Below, one piece after another: positions 8,339-17,726 of a DNA stretch of 64,000 bases (position 1 is the first letter of the stretch; every line of letters begins with the position of its first letter). Source of the stretch: G958295645 sp965242735 (GTDB lineage: Bacteria > Gemmatimonadota > Gemmatimonadetes > Longimicrobiales > Gaopeijiaceae). The stretch covers positions 3,038,001 through 3,102,000 of the forward strand of contig OZ251497.1 in assembly GCA_965242735.1 (NCBI GenBank). Direction: 5' to 3'. Below the pieces are notes generated by a model, which saw only the letters and a list, made by a program, of their open reading frames with translations, did no database searches and was not told the DNA's origin. Both the position numbers and the translations under genes were made by a program.

Positions 8339-9337
8339 ATGCACAGGACGTCGCGTTGCCCAATCCAACTTGCGGCGTGGCTGGCCGGGGCGCTGGCCGT
8401 TGGCGCGTGCGCGAAGCCGGGCGGCGTCGAGCGTGCGCCTGGGCCCGCGTCTGATCTGGGGGCCGCGCCCGAGCGGGAGGCCGCGACCGCGCCCGAGCTT
8501 GCGTCCGCCCGTGCGCCGGGGCCGCTGTTCGTGGAGATTGGGGACTCCATCCCGCCGTCGGCGGAAATCGAAGGGATTCTCGCGCCCTACCGCGCCGAAA
8601 TGGAGGCGGAGCTGGCGGAAGTCCTCGCGCAGGCGCGCGGTCCGTTCGAGAAGGCGGAGCCCGAGGGCACGTTGGACAACTTGGTCGCGGACGCCGTGCT
8701 CCATGTGGCGCGCCAGCTGGCCGAGGACACCGTCCACGTCGCGATGCTCAACGACGGCGGCCTGCGCGTGCCGCTGGCGCCGGGGCCGCTGCGGGTCAAT
8801 CACGCCTTCGAGCTCCTCCCGTTTCGCAACTACGTCGTCGTGCTGACGCTCGCGGGCGACCAAATGGAGCGGCTGGCCGACCAGATCGCGGCGACAGGGG
8901 GCGAGCCGGTGGCCGGTTGGACCATGGCGCTGGCCGACGGCGAGGCAATCGACGTGCGCGTCGGCGGCGAACCCGTGGACCAGGACGCCGAGTACCGGCT
9001 GGCGACGATCGACTATCTGGCCGACGGGGGCGGCAGCTGGAGCGTGCTGTGGGAGCCGAAGGACGGCGGGCGCGAGGACTTGGACATCTTGATCCGGGAC
9101 GCTTTCGCGTGCCATTTGCGACAAGTGGGAGAGGTGACGCCGGAGCTGGACGGCCGGATTCGCCTGGCGGACGAGGAGCCGGATGGGGCGGCGGACAGGG
9201 CGGCCGCGAACCAAGCGGCGGAGGAGAACACCGCGATCGCTGGGGGACGCCGCCCCGAATCGCGACCGGATGTGCGGCCGGCGCCGCCCGGAGCCGAGAC
9301 CGTGGACTGCAAGCCGGAAACGGAAGGACCGCGATGA
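8339..9337 (+). CDS. Lipoprotein with 5'-nucleotidase C-terminal domain
   Basis: Encodes 332 residues from ATG at 8339 (GAAGGAGG upstream). A signal peptide ends in the lipobox LAVGAC, so it is an exported lipoprotein. Residues about 65-275 match the substrate-binding C-terminal domain of UshA-type 5'-nucleotidases: DNLVADAVLHVARQ, LNDGGLRVPL, PFRNYVVVLTLAGDQ and YRLATIDYLADGGG. The catalytic metallophosphatase domain is absent here and is encoded by the next gene, whose ATG overlaps this TGA. The two products probably assemble outside the cytoplasm into one nucleotidase. Role inferred: phosphate, nucleoside or UDP-sugar scavenging. The tail after about residue 280 is low complexity. Confidence 0.85.
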   Translation: MHRTSRCPIQLAAWLAGALAVGACAKPGGVERAPGPASDLGAAPEREAATAPELASARAPGPLFVEIGDSIPPSAEIEGILAPYRAEMEAELAEVLAQARGPFEKAEPEGTLDNLVADAVLHVARQLAEDTVHVAMLNDGGLRVPLAPGPLRVNHAFELLPFRNYVVVLTLAGDQMERLADQIAATGGEPVAGWTMALADGEAIDVRVGGEPVDQDAEYRLATIDYLADGGGSWSVLWEPKDGGREDLDILIRDAFACHLRQVGEVTPELDGRIRLADEEPDGAADRAAANQAAEENTAIAGGRRPESRPDVRPAPPGAETVDCKPETEGPR

Positions 9338-10332
9338 ACCGCAGGAGCTTCCTGCGCATGTCCGGCTTGGCGGGCGCGAGCGGCCTCGCCTGGGCCGGAA
9401 CGCCTGCCCGTTTGCGCGGCGAGCCGATCTCGCCCGGACTCGCCGCCGCGCCGGCGCCGCTGGGCCACGCGCCCGGCCGCTACGGGCCGTTGCTCGACGG
9501 GGCGTCGCGGCTGGTCGTCCTTCACACCAACGACACCCATTCCCGCCTCGATCCCTTCCCGATGGACGAAGGACGCTTTGCCGGCCTCGGAGGCGCGGCC
9601 CGCCGGCACACGCTGATCAAACGCATCCGCGACGCCAACGAACACGTCCTGCTGCTGGATTCGGGCGACATCTTCCAGGGCACGCCGTACTTCAACTACC
9701 ACGACGGCGAGCCGGAATTCAAAGTGATGTCGGCGATGGAATACGACGCCGCCACGCTCGGCAACCACGACTTCGACAATGGCGTGGACGGCTTGGTGCG
9801 CATGTTGCCCGAGGCCAAGTTCGACTTCGTCTCGGCCAACTACGACGTGACCGGATCCGCGCTGGAAGAGCATGTCCAGCCCTATGTGATCCGCGAGGCG
9901 GGGCCGGTCAAGGTCGGCATCTTCGGGTTGGGCATCTCCTTCGAGGGGCTGGTTCTGGCCAAGCTGCACGAAGGCGTCCGGTACGCCGATCCCGTCGAGA
10001 GGGCCCGCGCGACCGCTCGGGAACTGCGGGATCAGGGATGCTCGCTCGTCGTTTGCCTGTCGCACCTGGGATACTGGTACCGCGGATCCAGGCCCCACGA
10101 CCGCAGGGTGGCGGCGGACGTGCGCGAGATCGATCTGATCTTGGGCGGACACACGCACACGTTTATGCCTCGCCCCGTGGAGTTCGGGCGCCAGGGCAGG
10201 CCCAACGCCTTGATCCACCAAGTGGGCTGGGGAGGCATGCGCCTGGGCCGCATCGACGCGGCGTTCGACGAATCGGGACGCTTCGCGAGCTGGACCGGCG
10301 GCGGCTACGACATCGACCAGCGACTGGACTGA
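9334..10332 (+). CDS. 5'-nucleotidase metallophosphatase subunit, Tat-exported
   Basis: Encodes 332 residues. The N-terminus MNRRSFLRMSG is a twin-arginine signal. All calcineurin-like phosphoesterase metal motifs of the UshA N-terminal domain are present: LHTNDTHSRLD, LLDSGDIFQGTP, LGNHDFDNG, LSHLGYW and GGHTHTF. It stops where UshA would continue into its substrate domain, which is supplied by the preceding gene. The ATGA overlap suggests equal, coupled synthesis. It folds before export (Tat) while its partner is a lipoprotein, so assembly would take place in the periplasm. It ends 10 bases before the convergent symporter gene. Confidence 0.88.
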   Translation: MNRRSFLRMSGLAGASGLAWAGTPARLRGEPISPGLAAAPAPLGHAPGRYGPLLDGASRLVVLHTNDTHSRLDPFPMDEGRFAGLGGAARRHTLIKRIRDANEHVLLLDSGDIFQGTPYFNYHDGEPEFKVMSAMEYDAATLGNHDFDNGVDGLVRMLPEAKFDFVSANYDVTGSALEEHVQPYVIREAGPVKVGIFGLGISFEGLVLAKLHEGVRYADPVERARATARELRDQGCSLVVCLSHLGYWYRGSRPHDRRVAADVREIDLILGGHTHTFMPRPVEFGRQGRPNALIHQVGWGGMRLGRIDAAFDESGRFASWTGGGYDIDQRLD

Positions 10333-10342
10333 CGGCCGCCGC

Positions 10343-11857
10343 CTATCGCTTGCCGTAGACGAAGTCCTCGACTTCTCCGTGAATGCGGGCCACGGTCTCC
10401 GCCGACGGGGGCCGCGTGAACCGCGACACGACCAGCGTCACCAGGAAGTTGGCCGCCACCGACCACAGCGCCTCGTGCACGCCCAGCGGTTGCACCAGCC
10501 AGTCGCCCGCGTCGGTCCACGGCAAGCCGAACTTGGTCGCGTACAGCGTGGCCAATCCGGTCAGCAGTCCGGCCAGCACGCCGGCTCGCGTCGTCAGGCG
10601 CCTGCTCGGAAAGCATATGCCGCAGATCGCCGGCATCAGCTGCAACGTGCCCGTCGCGGAGAGCGTCACCAAGCTGACGATGAAGTCGAAGCTCTCCACC
10701 GACAGAAAGTAGCCCACGGCCAGGAGCACGACCACGATGCAGCGCCCGAACAGGACGTAGTGCGCTTGGCTGCGGCGGGGCGCCAGATAGCGCTGGTACA
10801 CGTCCCGGGTCAGCACGGTCATGTTGGAGTGCAGGATCGAGTCCAGCGTGGACATGGCCGCCGCCGCCGCGCCCGCGAGAATGAGCCCGGTGAGCCACGG
10901 GGACGCATGTTGGAACAGGAGTTCGGGGAAGATGCGGTCGGGCCGTTCCAGTCCGGGCATCACGAGGGCCCCGCCGATCCCCACGAACGCGATCGGAATG
11001 AACAGCGTCATCAGGTAGACGGGCGTGGTCGCGCCCAGAATCTTGAGCGTGCGGCCGGACTCCGCCGTGAACCAGCGAATCATCATGTGCGGCTGAAAGA
11101 CGATCCCGAACGACAGGGCGATCGTCATCCCCGCCCAAATGCCCGGCGTGAAGAATCCCTCCGGCCCCGGCAAGCTGAGCAGGTCCGGCCGTTCCGCCGC
11201 CACGCGCTGCCAGAGCGCGACGGGCCCGCCGAAGAGCTCGTACGTCAGAACCAGCGCTCCCACCCAGACGGCCACGTACATCCACACGCCTTGGATGACG
11301 TCGGTCCAGTACACGGCGCGCAGCCCGCCGGCCATGAGGTGCGCGGCCGACACGAGCAACAAGATGGCGACCGCCAGCTCGAACGACATGCGGCCGCCGG
11401 TCGACACCGACAGGATGTAGCCCAGCCCCGTCGCCTGCACTTGGATGTAGATGATCGTGAACGCCACCGACACGATCGCCACCAGGACGCGCACCACCTC
11501 GCTCTCGTAGAAGTCGGCGAGCAGGTCGGCCGGCGTCACGTACCCGAACTTCTTGCCCAGCGCCCAGATGCGCGTGCCCAGCACATAGGTGATCGCGCCG
11601 ACGAGAACCGTCCACGTCCCGGCCGCCCAGAAGCCGATTCCGTGCGTGTAGAAGAAGCCACCCGAACCCAGGAACGCGAACGCCGAATGGTACGTCGCGA
11701 CGACGGTCAGATAGAGGACGACGATGCCCGCCTTGCGGCCGTAGAGCAGAAAGTCCTCGATCGTCTTGGACGTGCGGCGGCGGGCGATCTCTCCAATGAT
11801 CAGAACCGCGATCAGATAGGCGAAGACCAGCGCCGTGACGACAACCCAGGCCTGCAT
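10343..11857 (-). CDS. Sodium:solute symporter (SSS family)
   Basis: Encodes 504 residues with about 13 hydrophobic helices: a Na+-coupled uptake transporter of the inner membrane. Family features are the N-terminal RRTSKTIEDFLLYGR, the LGSGGFFYTHGIGFW loop, the YVTPADLLADFYESE helix and AAAAAMSTLDSILHSNM, which corresponds to the conserved Na+-site helix. The substrate cannot be read from the sequence. The ATG shares one base with the TGA of the upstream small membrane protein (TGATG), and that gene overlaps the M28 peptidase, so peptide hydrolysis and uptake of the products may be coupled. Confidence 0.88.
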   Translation of the reverse strand: MQAWVVVTALVFAYLIAVLIIGEIARRRTSKTIEDFLLYGRKAGIVVLYLTVVATYHSAFAFLGSGGFFYTHGIGFWAAGTWTVLVGAITYVLGTRIWALGKKFGYVTPADLLADFYESEVVRVLVAIVSVAFTIIYIQVQATGLGYILSVSTGGRMSFELAVAILLLVSAAHLMAGGLRAVYWTDVIQGVWMYVAVWVGALVLTYELFGGPVALWQRVAAERPDLLSLPGPEGFFTPGIWAGMTIALSFGIVFQPHMMIRWFTAESGRTLKILGATTPVYLMTLFIPIAFVGIGGALVMPGLERPDRIFPELLFQHASPWLTGLILAGAAAAAMSTLDSILHSNMTVLTRDVYQRYLAPRRSQAHYVLFGRCIVVVLLAVGYFLSVESFDFIVSLVTLSATGTLQLMPAICGICFPSRRLTTRAGVLAGLLTGLATLYATKFGLPWTDAGDWLVQPLGVHEALWSVAANFLVTLVVSRFTRPPSAETVARIHGEVEDFVYGKR

Positions 11858-12081
11858 CAGAGCCCCTTTCGCCAAGCCCAGACCAGCACGCCGATCGCCG
11901 CCACGTACGCAGCCAACAGATAGACGAACAGGAAGGGCGCCCCGAACAACCGGGGCTCGATTCGGTCGGCGAAGACGTGCACCATCGGCGGTTGCGCCAA
12001 CGCGGCGCATGCCAAGAAGGCGACGACGGCCACTCGGCCATTGCGCGTGCGCGGGCGGCAGTGAGAGCGATCGGGCGTCAC
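11857..12081 (-). CDS. Small membrane protein, DUF3311-like, partner of the SSS symporter
   Basis: Encodes 74 residues from GTG at 12081, chosen because it overlaps the upstream stop as GTGA. Two hydrophobic helices flank the segment EPRLFGAPFLFVYLLAAY, which resembles the FYxxxL core of DUF3311 proteins. These usually sit directly before SSS symporters. It probably forms an accessory subunit of the symporter in the inner membrane. The assignment rests on size, two-helix layout and neighbour. Confidence 0.7.
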   Translation of the reverse strand: MTPDRSHCRPRTRNGRVAVVAFLACAALAQPPMVHVFADRIEPRLFGAPFLFVYLLAAYVAAIGVLVWAWRKGL

Positions 12082-13721
12082 GGCTGCCGGCTCCTGCGCG
12101 GCGGGCGGCACTGGGGCCACGTGCCCGGGCGGCCCGTGCGGGGGTCGGCGGGCAGGACGCGAGGTTCGACTTGCATGCGTTCCGGGTCCTCCGAAGCCGC
12201 ATAGGCCAGCATGGCGGCCAAGGTGGCGTTGTTGCGCAGGTCGTCGAAGACGATCTTGTCGAACGTGTCGCGGTTGGTGTGCCACGTGTACCGGCGGTAG
12301 TCCGGGTAGTTGGACTGGAGACGGAAGCCCGGGGCCGGCTTGCAGACGAACGACATGTGGTCCGAGCCGCCGCGTTCCGGGACGCCCGGCACGTCGAGCT
12401 CTATGTGGCCGGTGATCTCGGGCGGGATCCGCTCGAACCAGCGCGCGAAGCGCTCGCCGGCGCCCAGAAAGCCTTGCATTCGGATGTAGTCGATGCGCCA
12501 CGTGCCGTTGTCTTGGTTGAGGGCGACCTGCAGACCGTCCACGACGTCCGGGTTGTCGGCGGCGAAAGCGGTCGAGCCGATGAGGCCCTGTTCTTCGCCT
12601 CCCCAATGGCCGGCGAGAATTGTGCGGCGGGGGTTGGGATAGACGGCCTTGAGGATGCGCATGGCCTCGTGCATCATGATGGTGCCCGTCGCGTTGTCGG
12701 TCGCCCCGGTCGCCCCGTCCCAAGAATCCAGGTGGGCGCTCAGCACCACGTACTCGTTCGGCAGCTCGGCGCCCTGCATTCGCCCCACCACGTTGAAGGC
12801 GGGCACGTCGCCCAGGAACTCGGCCTCCGCGGTCAGTCGCACCTTCGGGCCCTGCCCGTTGGCCGCCAGCCGGTGCACCAACCCGTAGTCCTCGCACGAC
12901 AGATGAACCGACGGGATGTCGCTGGTGGGAGACGAGAAGATCTTGTCCACGCCCCACCCCTGCGACCAGCGCCCGGTCAGCGCGCCAAGCGCCCCCGCCT
13001 CTTCCAGCCGGGCGAAGCCGTCGGCGCTCGCGAATTGCGTGTAGGCCCGCTGATGCGCCGCCCGGGCCACCGCGCGCGCCTGGTTCATGCGCTCGAACGT
13101 CTCCGCCGTCGCGTGTTCTTGCCAGGATCGGTCCTCCCTGCACGTGGGCTCCGCGAACGAGACGGCGACGAACTTGCCCGCGACCGACGGCAGCCACGCC
13201 TCCAGCTCCGCCGCGTCCGCCTCGGCGGGCAGAACCACGACCTCGCCCTCCACGGGACGCCCTCCCGTCCCCGGACTCCAAGCCAGAATCACGCCTTCGA
13301 GCGTGCGCACCCACGGCTCCAGCAGGTCGACGTGCGTGACGCCCCGGTCCCACCCGGTCCACGTCCCGTACTCCTGCCGCTCCGCTTCGATGCCCCATCG
13401 CTCGTAGTTGGCCACGATCCAGTCGGCGGAGCGGGCGAACGCGGGCGACCCCATCAGCCGCGGCCCGATGGAGTCGACCAGGGCCTGCGCGAGGCTCTCG
13501 GCCTGGCTCCGTTCGGTCATCCCCTCGAGCCAGATGGCCTGGATCACGGGGTCGTCCGTGGGGAAGGTCTGGGCGGGGGCGCCGGAGAGGGGCGTCGTGA
13601 CGGTGGCGGCCGCGGCCAGGACGGCGAGAGCGGCGATTGTGGCGGGCCGAGAAGGCCGGAAGGGGGCGGAGTAGCCCACAAGGGCGCGGGGAGCCCGTCT
13701 GGTCGTCGGCATCGTCGGCAC
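12078..13721 (-). CDS. M28 family zinc peptidase (carboxypeptidase Q-like)
   Basis: Secreted di-zinc exopeptidase of 547 residues. GTG at 13721 has GGAG eight bases upstream; ATG at 13712 is the alternative. A hydrophobic signal peptide ends near ASGAPAQT. A PA-like insert is followed by the catalytic core: SAHLDSWDGATGATDN (metal His and Asp), GHWGGEEQGLIGS (catalytic Glu, metal Glu), ALNQDNGTWR, GGSDHMSF and YTWHTNRDTFDKI (metal His). It releases amino acids or dipeptides in the periplasm. First gene of an overlapping operon with the DUF3311-like protein and the SSS symporter. Confidence 0.87.
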   Translation of the reverse strand: MPTMPTTRRAPRALVGYSAPFRPSRPATIAALAVLAAAATVTTPLSGAPAQTFPTDDPVIQAIWLEGMTERSQAESLAQALVDSIGPRLMGSPAFARSADWIVANYERWGIEAERQEYGTWTGWDRGVTHVDLLEPWVRTLEGVILAWSPGTGGRPVEGEVVVLPAEADAAELEAWLPSVAGKFVAVSFAEPTCREDRSWQEHATAETFERMNQARAVARAAHQRAYTQFASADGFARLEEAGALGALTGRWSQGWGVDKIFSSPTSDIPSVHLSCEDYGLVHRLAANGQGPKVRLTAEAEFLGDVPAFNVVGRMQGAELPNEYVVLSAHLDSWDGATGATDNATGTIMMHEAMRILKAVYPNPRRTILAGHWGGEEQGLIGSTAFAADNPDVVDGLQVALNQDNGTWRIDYIRMQGFLGAGERFARWFERIPPEITGHIELDVPGVPERGGSDHMSFVCKPAPGFRLQSNYPDYRRYTWHTNRDTFDKIVFDDLRNNATLAAMLAYAASEDPERMQVEPRVLPADPRTGRPGTWPQCRPPRRSRQP

Positions 13722-14381
13722 GTGGGGATCTCCGAAGGTGGCGGGATTTCTGGGCGCGCGACAGGGTCGACGGGACGCGCCGCGCCTGTCAAAGTATAGT
13801 CCAAGGGCTTGCAGGGGCATGGTTCCGGGCTCGCCGTTGTCGGCCGAGGCTCTCCGCCCTCTCCGACCGTTCCCGGCGACGGCCGACGCACTCGCCGGCG
13901 TCCCGCTGCGACCGGATGGCGGTAGTCGCGAAGGCCCGTCGCGCCGTGCGTCGCCGCCCGCCTCGGAAAGCGTCGGCGCGGCGTCTTCTGCCGTGGTTGC
14001 CGCCCCGGCGGACAGGGACGTTGCCCCGGCAGCTTGGGGGTTGCCGGTGTCGGAAGGTCGGTGGGCTCGGCCCGGATGGGCCGTTTGGCGGACCAACACC
14101 AGTGGTTCCGGGGTGGAGCCTTCCCCGAAACGCCTTGCGTCGCGGTGAGAATCGGCGATTGGCGGGCCTCCCTCCGGCGTGGTTTTCCGGTTCAAATTGC
14201 GATTTTGCGGCGACTTGCTTACCTTGCTAGGCGAGTTTTCCGTGTCTTGGCGACCACTGGAGGACTCTAGACACGAAAGGCGATCTGGCCACAAAAGTTC
14301 TTTGCTTTAGCTTACCGAGCCCTCTCGGAGTTCCAGCTCCGGTCATCATGCAGACGGCAACGACAACAGAAAGAAGGGAAA
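13722..14381. other. 660-base intergenic region between divergent genes
   Basis: No supported gene. Around 13790-13797 the minus strand reads ACTATACT, a plausible -10 box about 70 bases before the M28 start; no strong -35 is visible. The part from about 14150 to 14400 is clearly less GC-rich (runs such as TTCAAATTGCGATTTTG) and probably holds the promoter of the plus-strand gene at 14382, whose ribosome-binding site AGAAGGGAAA is at its right end. Confidence 0.45.
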
Positions 14382-15548
14382 ATGACAATAGCTATATGTG
14401 TCATAGGGATGATGCTGAGCTTGGCCTTCATCTTGGTAGGCATCTTGGACGTGGAGACGAGAGACGGCGAGACCATGTGGATTGTCGACTACTGGCTCAA
14501 GCAGAGGCGCACCAAGAAGTTGCAGCGCGCCATTCGTCGCAATGACGACGAGCCAAACATGCGCACGTGGAACATCATGGTGGTCCTGTTGGCGGCAGCC
14601 CCGGCGGGCGCGACGACGCAACAGATGCTGGAAGTGGACTTCGACGCTGGCCGCCAAGTCGCTGGAGGCGAGGAATATTTGTTCTACGACGCGACAGTAG
14701 CCGTGGACTATGGCCGTCGGCTGTTGTTGGCATCGGAGGCCGCCGATCCGACGAGAGTGCACGCCTTTTCGCTCGACGATGGTTCGGTGCAGGGCGTTTT
14801 CGGTAGCGAGCGACCGGGGGACGGTCCCGGCGAACTCAGAAAGGTGGGTGGGACGGCCGTGGGGCCGGACGGGGTCTTCGTGGCCGGCCCGGGAAGGGTG
14901 ATCCATTGGAGTTGGTCAGGCACCCTGCTCCACCAGTGGACGCCGAAGGCACCAAGCGCCTATCCCGTTTGCGCATTGAACGGTCGTCCGGTCGTCACAT
15001 TGCAGAAGGGCGTGGTGTTTCGAGACGACAACGGCGAGAGCGTAGCGTTGGGCGGAGAAGCCCGACATGATTTTGACGCGACACCGACCACGGCGCATGA
15101 TGTCGCGATGGCTTACGTTTCGACGTTGCTGGCATGTGCGGACTCGTCCGCATTTGTGCTGGCCGGCGGAAGTCACATGCTTACGGAGTACAAGATCGAC
15201 GCGGAACCGCGCGTGGCCTCGATGCCCGTCGAGCTTGTAGATGCGGGCGGAGCCACCAGCATGTTCCTGGCCTACGATGATAGGCTCGTCATCACGACAT
15301 TTTCCGACAAGCTGGGAGGCGTGGTGATGAATCCAGAGACGGGTTGCTATGCGCGGTTGCCGTCAACCCGTGTTCCGGGCAATCCGATGTATGTCGGGAT
15401 GCTGGCCGACAGCGTCGTGACGTTGGAGGCCAGCCGGAAACCGACGACAAGAATGTTGAACGGCCGGCAGGTCTCCGCGTACTCCGCGGATCCGTCCTAC
15501 GTTTTCATCCGGCCGGTGCGAACCGTGTCGGGCGAGCCCTGCTCCTAG
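14382..15548 (+). CDS. Beta-propeller-like protein with two N-terminal hydrophobic segments
   Basis: Encodes 388 residues from ATG at 14382 (GAAGGGAAA just upstream). Residues 1-22 form one hydrophobic helix. A second signal-like stretch begins at Met60 (ATG at 14559; MRTWNIMVVLLAAAPAGA), so there may be a short membrane protein fused in frame to an exported one. The body has propeller-type strands and the SERPGDGPGEL motif, a variant of the GEGPGEF signature of 6-bladed propeller lipoproteins at 27.8-35 kb. It lacks a lipobox. GC is lower than in the neighbours. Function unknown; the family usually acts in the envelope. Confidence 0.68.
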   Translation: MTIAICVIGMMLSLAFILVGILDVETRDGETMWIVDYWLKQRRTKKLQRAIRRNDDEPNMRTWNIMVVLLAAAPAGATTQQMLEVDFDAGRQVAGGEEYLFYDATVAVDYGRRLLLASEAADPTRVHAFSLDDGSVQGVFGSERPGDGPGELRKVGGTAVGPDGVFVAGPGRVIHWSWSGTLLHQWTPKAPSAYPVCALNGRPVVTLQKGVVFRDDNGESVALGGEARHDFDATPTTAHDVAMAYVSTLLACADSSAFVLAGGSHMLTEYKIDAEPRVASMPVELVDAGGATSMFLAYDDRLVITTFSDKLGGVVMNPETGCYARLPSTRVPGNPMYVGMLADSVVTLEASRKPTTRMLNGRQVSAYSADPSYVFIRPVRTVSGEPCS

Positions 15549-15562
15549 CAGGGCGTTCTTCA

Positions 15563-15595
15563 GCGGGCGCGGCCCTGCAACGGGGCCGCGCCCGC
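15563..15595. terminator. Strong hairpin between convergent genes
   Basis: A perfect 13-base inverted repeat (GCGGGCGCGGCCC at 15563-15575, its complement at 15583-15595) with a seven-base loop, lying between two convergent genes. There is no T tract on either side. Its position and stability suggest a bidirectional terminator. Confidence 0.65.
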
Positions 15596-15639
15596 CTCGG
15601 CGCGACATGGATGACGACGGCCGAACTCCGAGCCGCGCG

Positions 15640-17586
15640 TCACCGGCGGACTTGGGCCTCCGCCGCCCACATCAGGCGGCCGCCGTAGGCGATTTGCCCG
15701 GTGCGGATTTGCAAGGGCCCGCCGCCGCGCAGGCGGGCGGCCAGGATGCAGCTGCCGTCCTTGAGCAGCGGCATGCCGACGATCCTCGACGGCAATCGAC
15801 GCAAGGGCAGGAAGAGCCGCTCTTGCCCTTCCGGGCCAGGACGCGCGATCCATGTGTCCCATGGTGGACGCCTCGATCCCGGCGGCGTGTCGGCGTTTCC
15901 CGCGCGGCGGATCTCGAGAAACAGCCATCCGCCGATCTCCGCCTCCACGTTGCAGTTCCGCCGCACGTAGACTAGCCGGTTTCGGCCCTGGAGGTAGACG
16001 TCGTAGCGCGACTGGACGAGCCGGACGCCGAGGTCGGCGGGACCGGCGTCCTTCAGCAGGGCGGACAGCAAAGGAGGTGGATGGGCGGCGGTGCGTTGCG
16101 CCTGGACGTAGGGAGCGAATTCAGTCGCGTGCGACTCTTCCGTCGACGCGTAGGAAATCGGTCCGAACTGCACGCGCGCCATGGTCCTCCACATGGGGAC
16201 GGCGCCCACGAACAGCGCTGCGCCGAGCAATGCCCGCGCAACGGGGCGGCGGAGTGGCCCGCGCAACTTGGTCGAGCCGGCCCGACCGACGACGAGCGCC
16301 CACGCCGCGTAGTAGGACACGACCACTTGCCCAGCCAAGGGGAATTTGACCGTCCATTCGCTGAAGTTGCCAAGCCCCTGCCAGTACACCAGCGGCGCCA
16401 AGAGCAACGCAGCGACCGCCGCAAGGAAACAGGGATCGCGGACGGCCGAAGGCATGATGCGCCAGACCAGAACGCCGACGATCAGAAATTCCACGGCGTA
16501 GAGGAGGAACAAGCGTCCCCAAAGCCACGGGCCGTCCCACAACGTCCAAATCCATGCCCAAGGGAATGCCACCTCGCCGCTCGCCAAGTACAAGGCGACC
16601 AACCCGGCCAAGACCGCGGCCGCCAAGTTTTGGCAGCTCAAAGCGGCGCGAAGGCGGCCTCGCCCGGCAATCGCGGCGGCGAACACGGGCAAGAGTCCGA
16701 CTGCCACAAGTGTCGACCAGAAGGCGCACGCCAACAAGACGATTCCGCTTGCAGAAAGAAAGCGCGGATGATTCCTGAGCTGAAGCGCCGTCAACGCCCC
16801 CAAGCCGGCCGGCAGGAAATGCTGCGGCGCCGCGTGGAACATCCAGAAGAGGGAATCGTAATGCGGCGAATGCGCGGACGCCGGCGCGCGAGCAACCCCG
16901 TCCAGAAAGGGCAGAATCCGATCTTCGACCGGGTCCAGTCCGTTGAAGAAAAGCACGACGGCGACCGCGATCGCCGCCGCGCGCAGAGACGGCAGGCCAC
17001 GCGCCGCCAACAGCAGGGTGAGCGCGACGCCAATCCACGTCCACAGCGGCACGGCCCAATCCAAGGCCGCGTCGCCGACGGCGTGCGCCACCAAGCTGGG
17101 CGGCAGATACCACCCCAGGTAGTAGCGGAGCAGCAGCGGCTCTTCGCCCGCGTACTGCGCCAAGTAGACCGGCCAGCTGCTGCGGGCCAAGTCGAGCATC
17201 ACGGCGCGATGAACGGGCCAATTGAAGAACGCGTCATCGACGAACACCCCGCTCACCGGCGCCAGCACAACCAGCACGAGAGCGGCGACCAGCAGGACGA
17301 CGGCAACACGCGAGGGCGCGCGTGGCCGCCATGAACCAGAGAGCGCCCGCCAAAGCGCGACTACCAGGAGCACGGCCGCGGGCAAGCCGATCCAGGCGCG
17401 AAACCAACCCACGAACCAAACGGCCAGCGGCAGGGCCAAGTACGCGATCGCCGCTCGGTGGAGGAGCGGCAAGGCACCGGTCGGGGCCACGAGGGGAATG
17501 GCGGGAGCGTCGGAGGGCGCCGCGGCCTTGTCGCCCGCGCCCCGTGCGCCGGTGCTGCCGGCGGGGCCTCCTTGGACCCCGTTCAC
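15640..17586 (-). CDS. Polytopic membrane protein, third gene of a tandem paralogous set
   Basis: Encodes 648 residues from ATG at 17586, with about 12 hydrophobic helices (residues about 40-500) and a soluble C-terminal domain of about 150 residues. Shared with its two paralogues: YLALPLAVWFVGWF, LLLRYYLGWYLPPSLVA, LDWAVPLWTW and PQHFLPAGLGAL. The C-terminal domain begins with YDVYLQGRNRLVYVRRNC and ends with IRTGQIAYGGRLMW. The helix layout recalls GT-C (PMT/ArnT-like) glycosyltransferases, but I do not see their acidic first-loop motif clearly, so the activity is unassigned. Likely inner membrane. Confidence 0.75.
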   Translation of the reverse strand: MNGVQGGPAGSTGARGAGDKAAAPSDAPAIPLVAPTGALPLLHRAAIAYLALPLAVWFVGWFRAWIGLPAAVLLVVALWRALSGSWRPRAPSRVAVVLLVAALVLVVLAPVSGVFVDDAFFNWPVHRAVMLDLARSSWPVYLAQYAGEEPLLLRYYLGWYLPPSLVAHAVGDAALDWAVPLWTWIGVALTLLLAARGLPSLRAAAIAVAVVLFFNGLDPVEDRILPFLDGVARAPASAHSPHYDSLFWMFHAAPQHFLPAGLGALTALQLRNHPRFLSASGIVLLACAFWSTLVAVGLLPVFAAAIAGRGRLRAALSCQNLAAAVLAGLVALYLASGEVAFPWAWIWTLWDGPWLWGRLFLLYAVEFLIVGVLVWRIMPSAVRDPCFLAAVAALLLAPLVYWQGLGNFSEWTVKFPLAGQVVVSYYAAWALVVGRAGSTKLRGPLRRPVARALLGAALFVGAVPMWRTMARVQFGPISYASTEESHATEFAPYVQAQRTAAHPPPLLSALLKDAGPADLGVRLVQSRYDVYLQGRNRLVYVRRNCNVEAEIGGWLFLEIRRAGNADTPPGSRRPPWDTWIARPGPEGQERLFLPLRRLPSRIVGMPLLKDGSCILAARLRGGGPLQIRTGQIAYGGRLMWAAEAQVRR

Positions 17587-17726
17587 GACGCTGCGCGGCG
17601 CGGTCGCGCACGATGCGCGGCGACGGTCGGCCGCGGCACTGCATTGGACGCGTTCACTACGCTATGCCGTGAGCTCGCACGCAAGTGCGCGGCAACTGGC
17701 CGCAGCGCTGCCGCCTTGGAGCCCCT

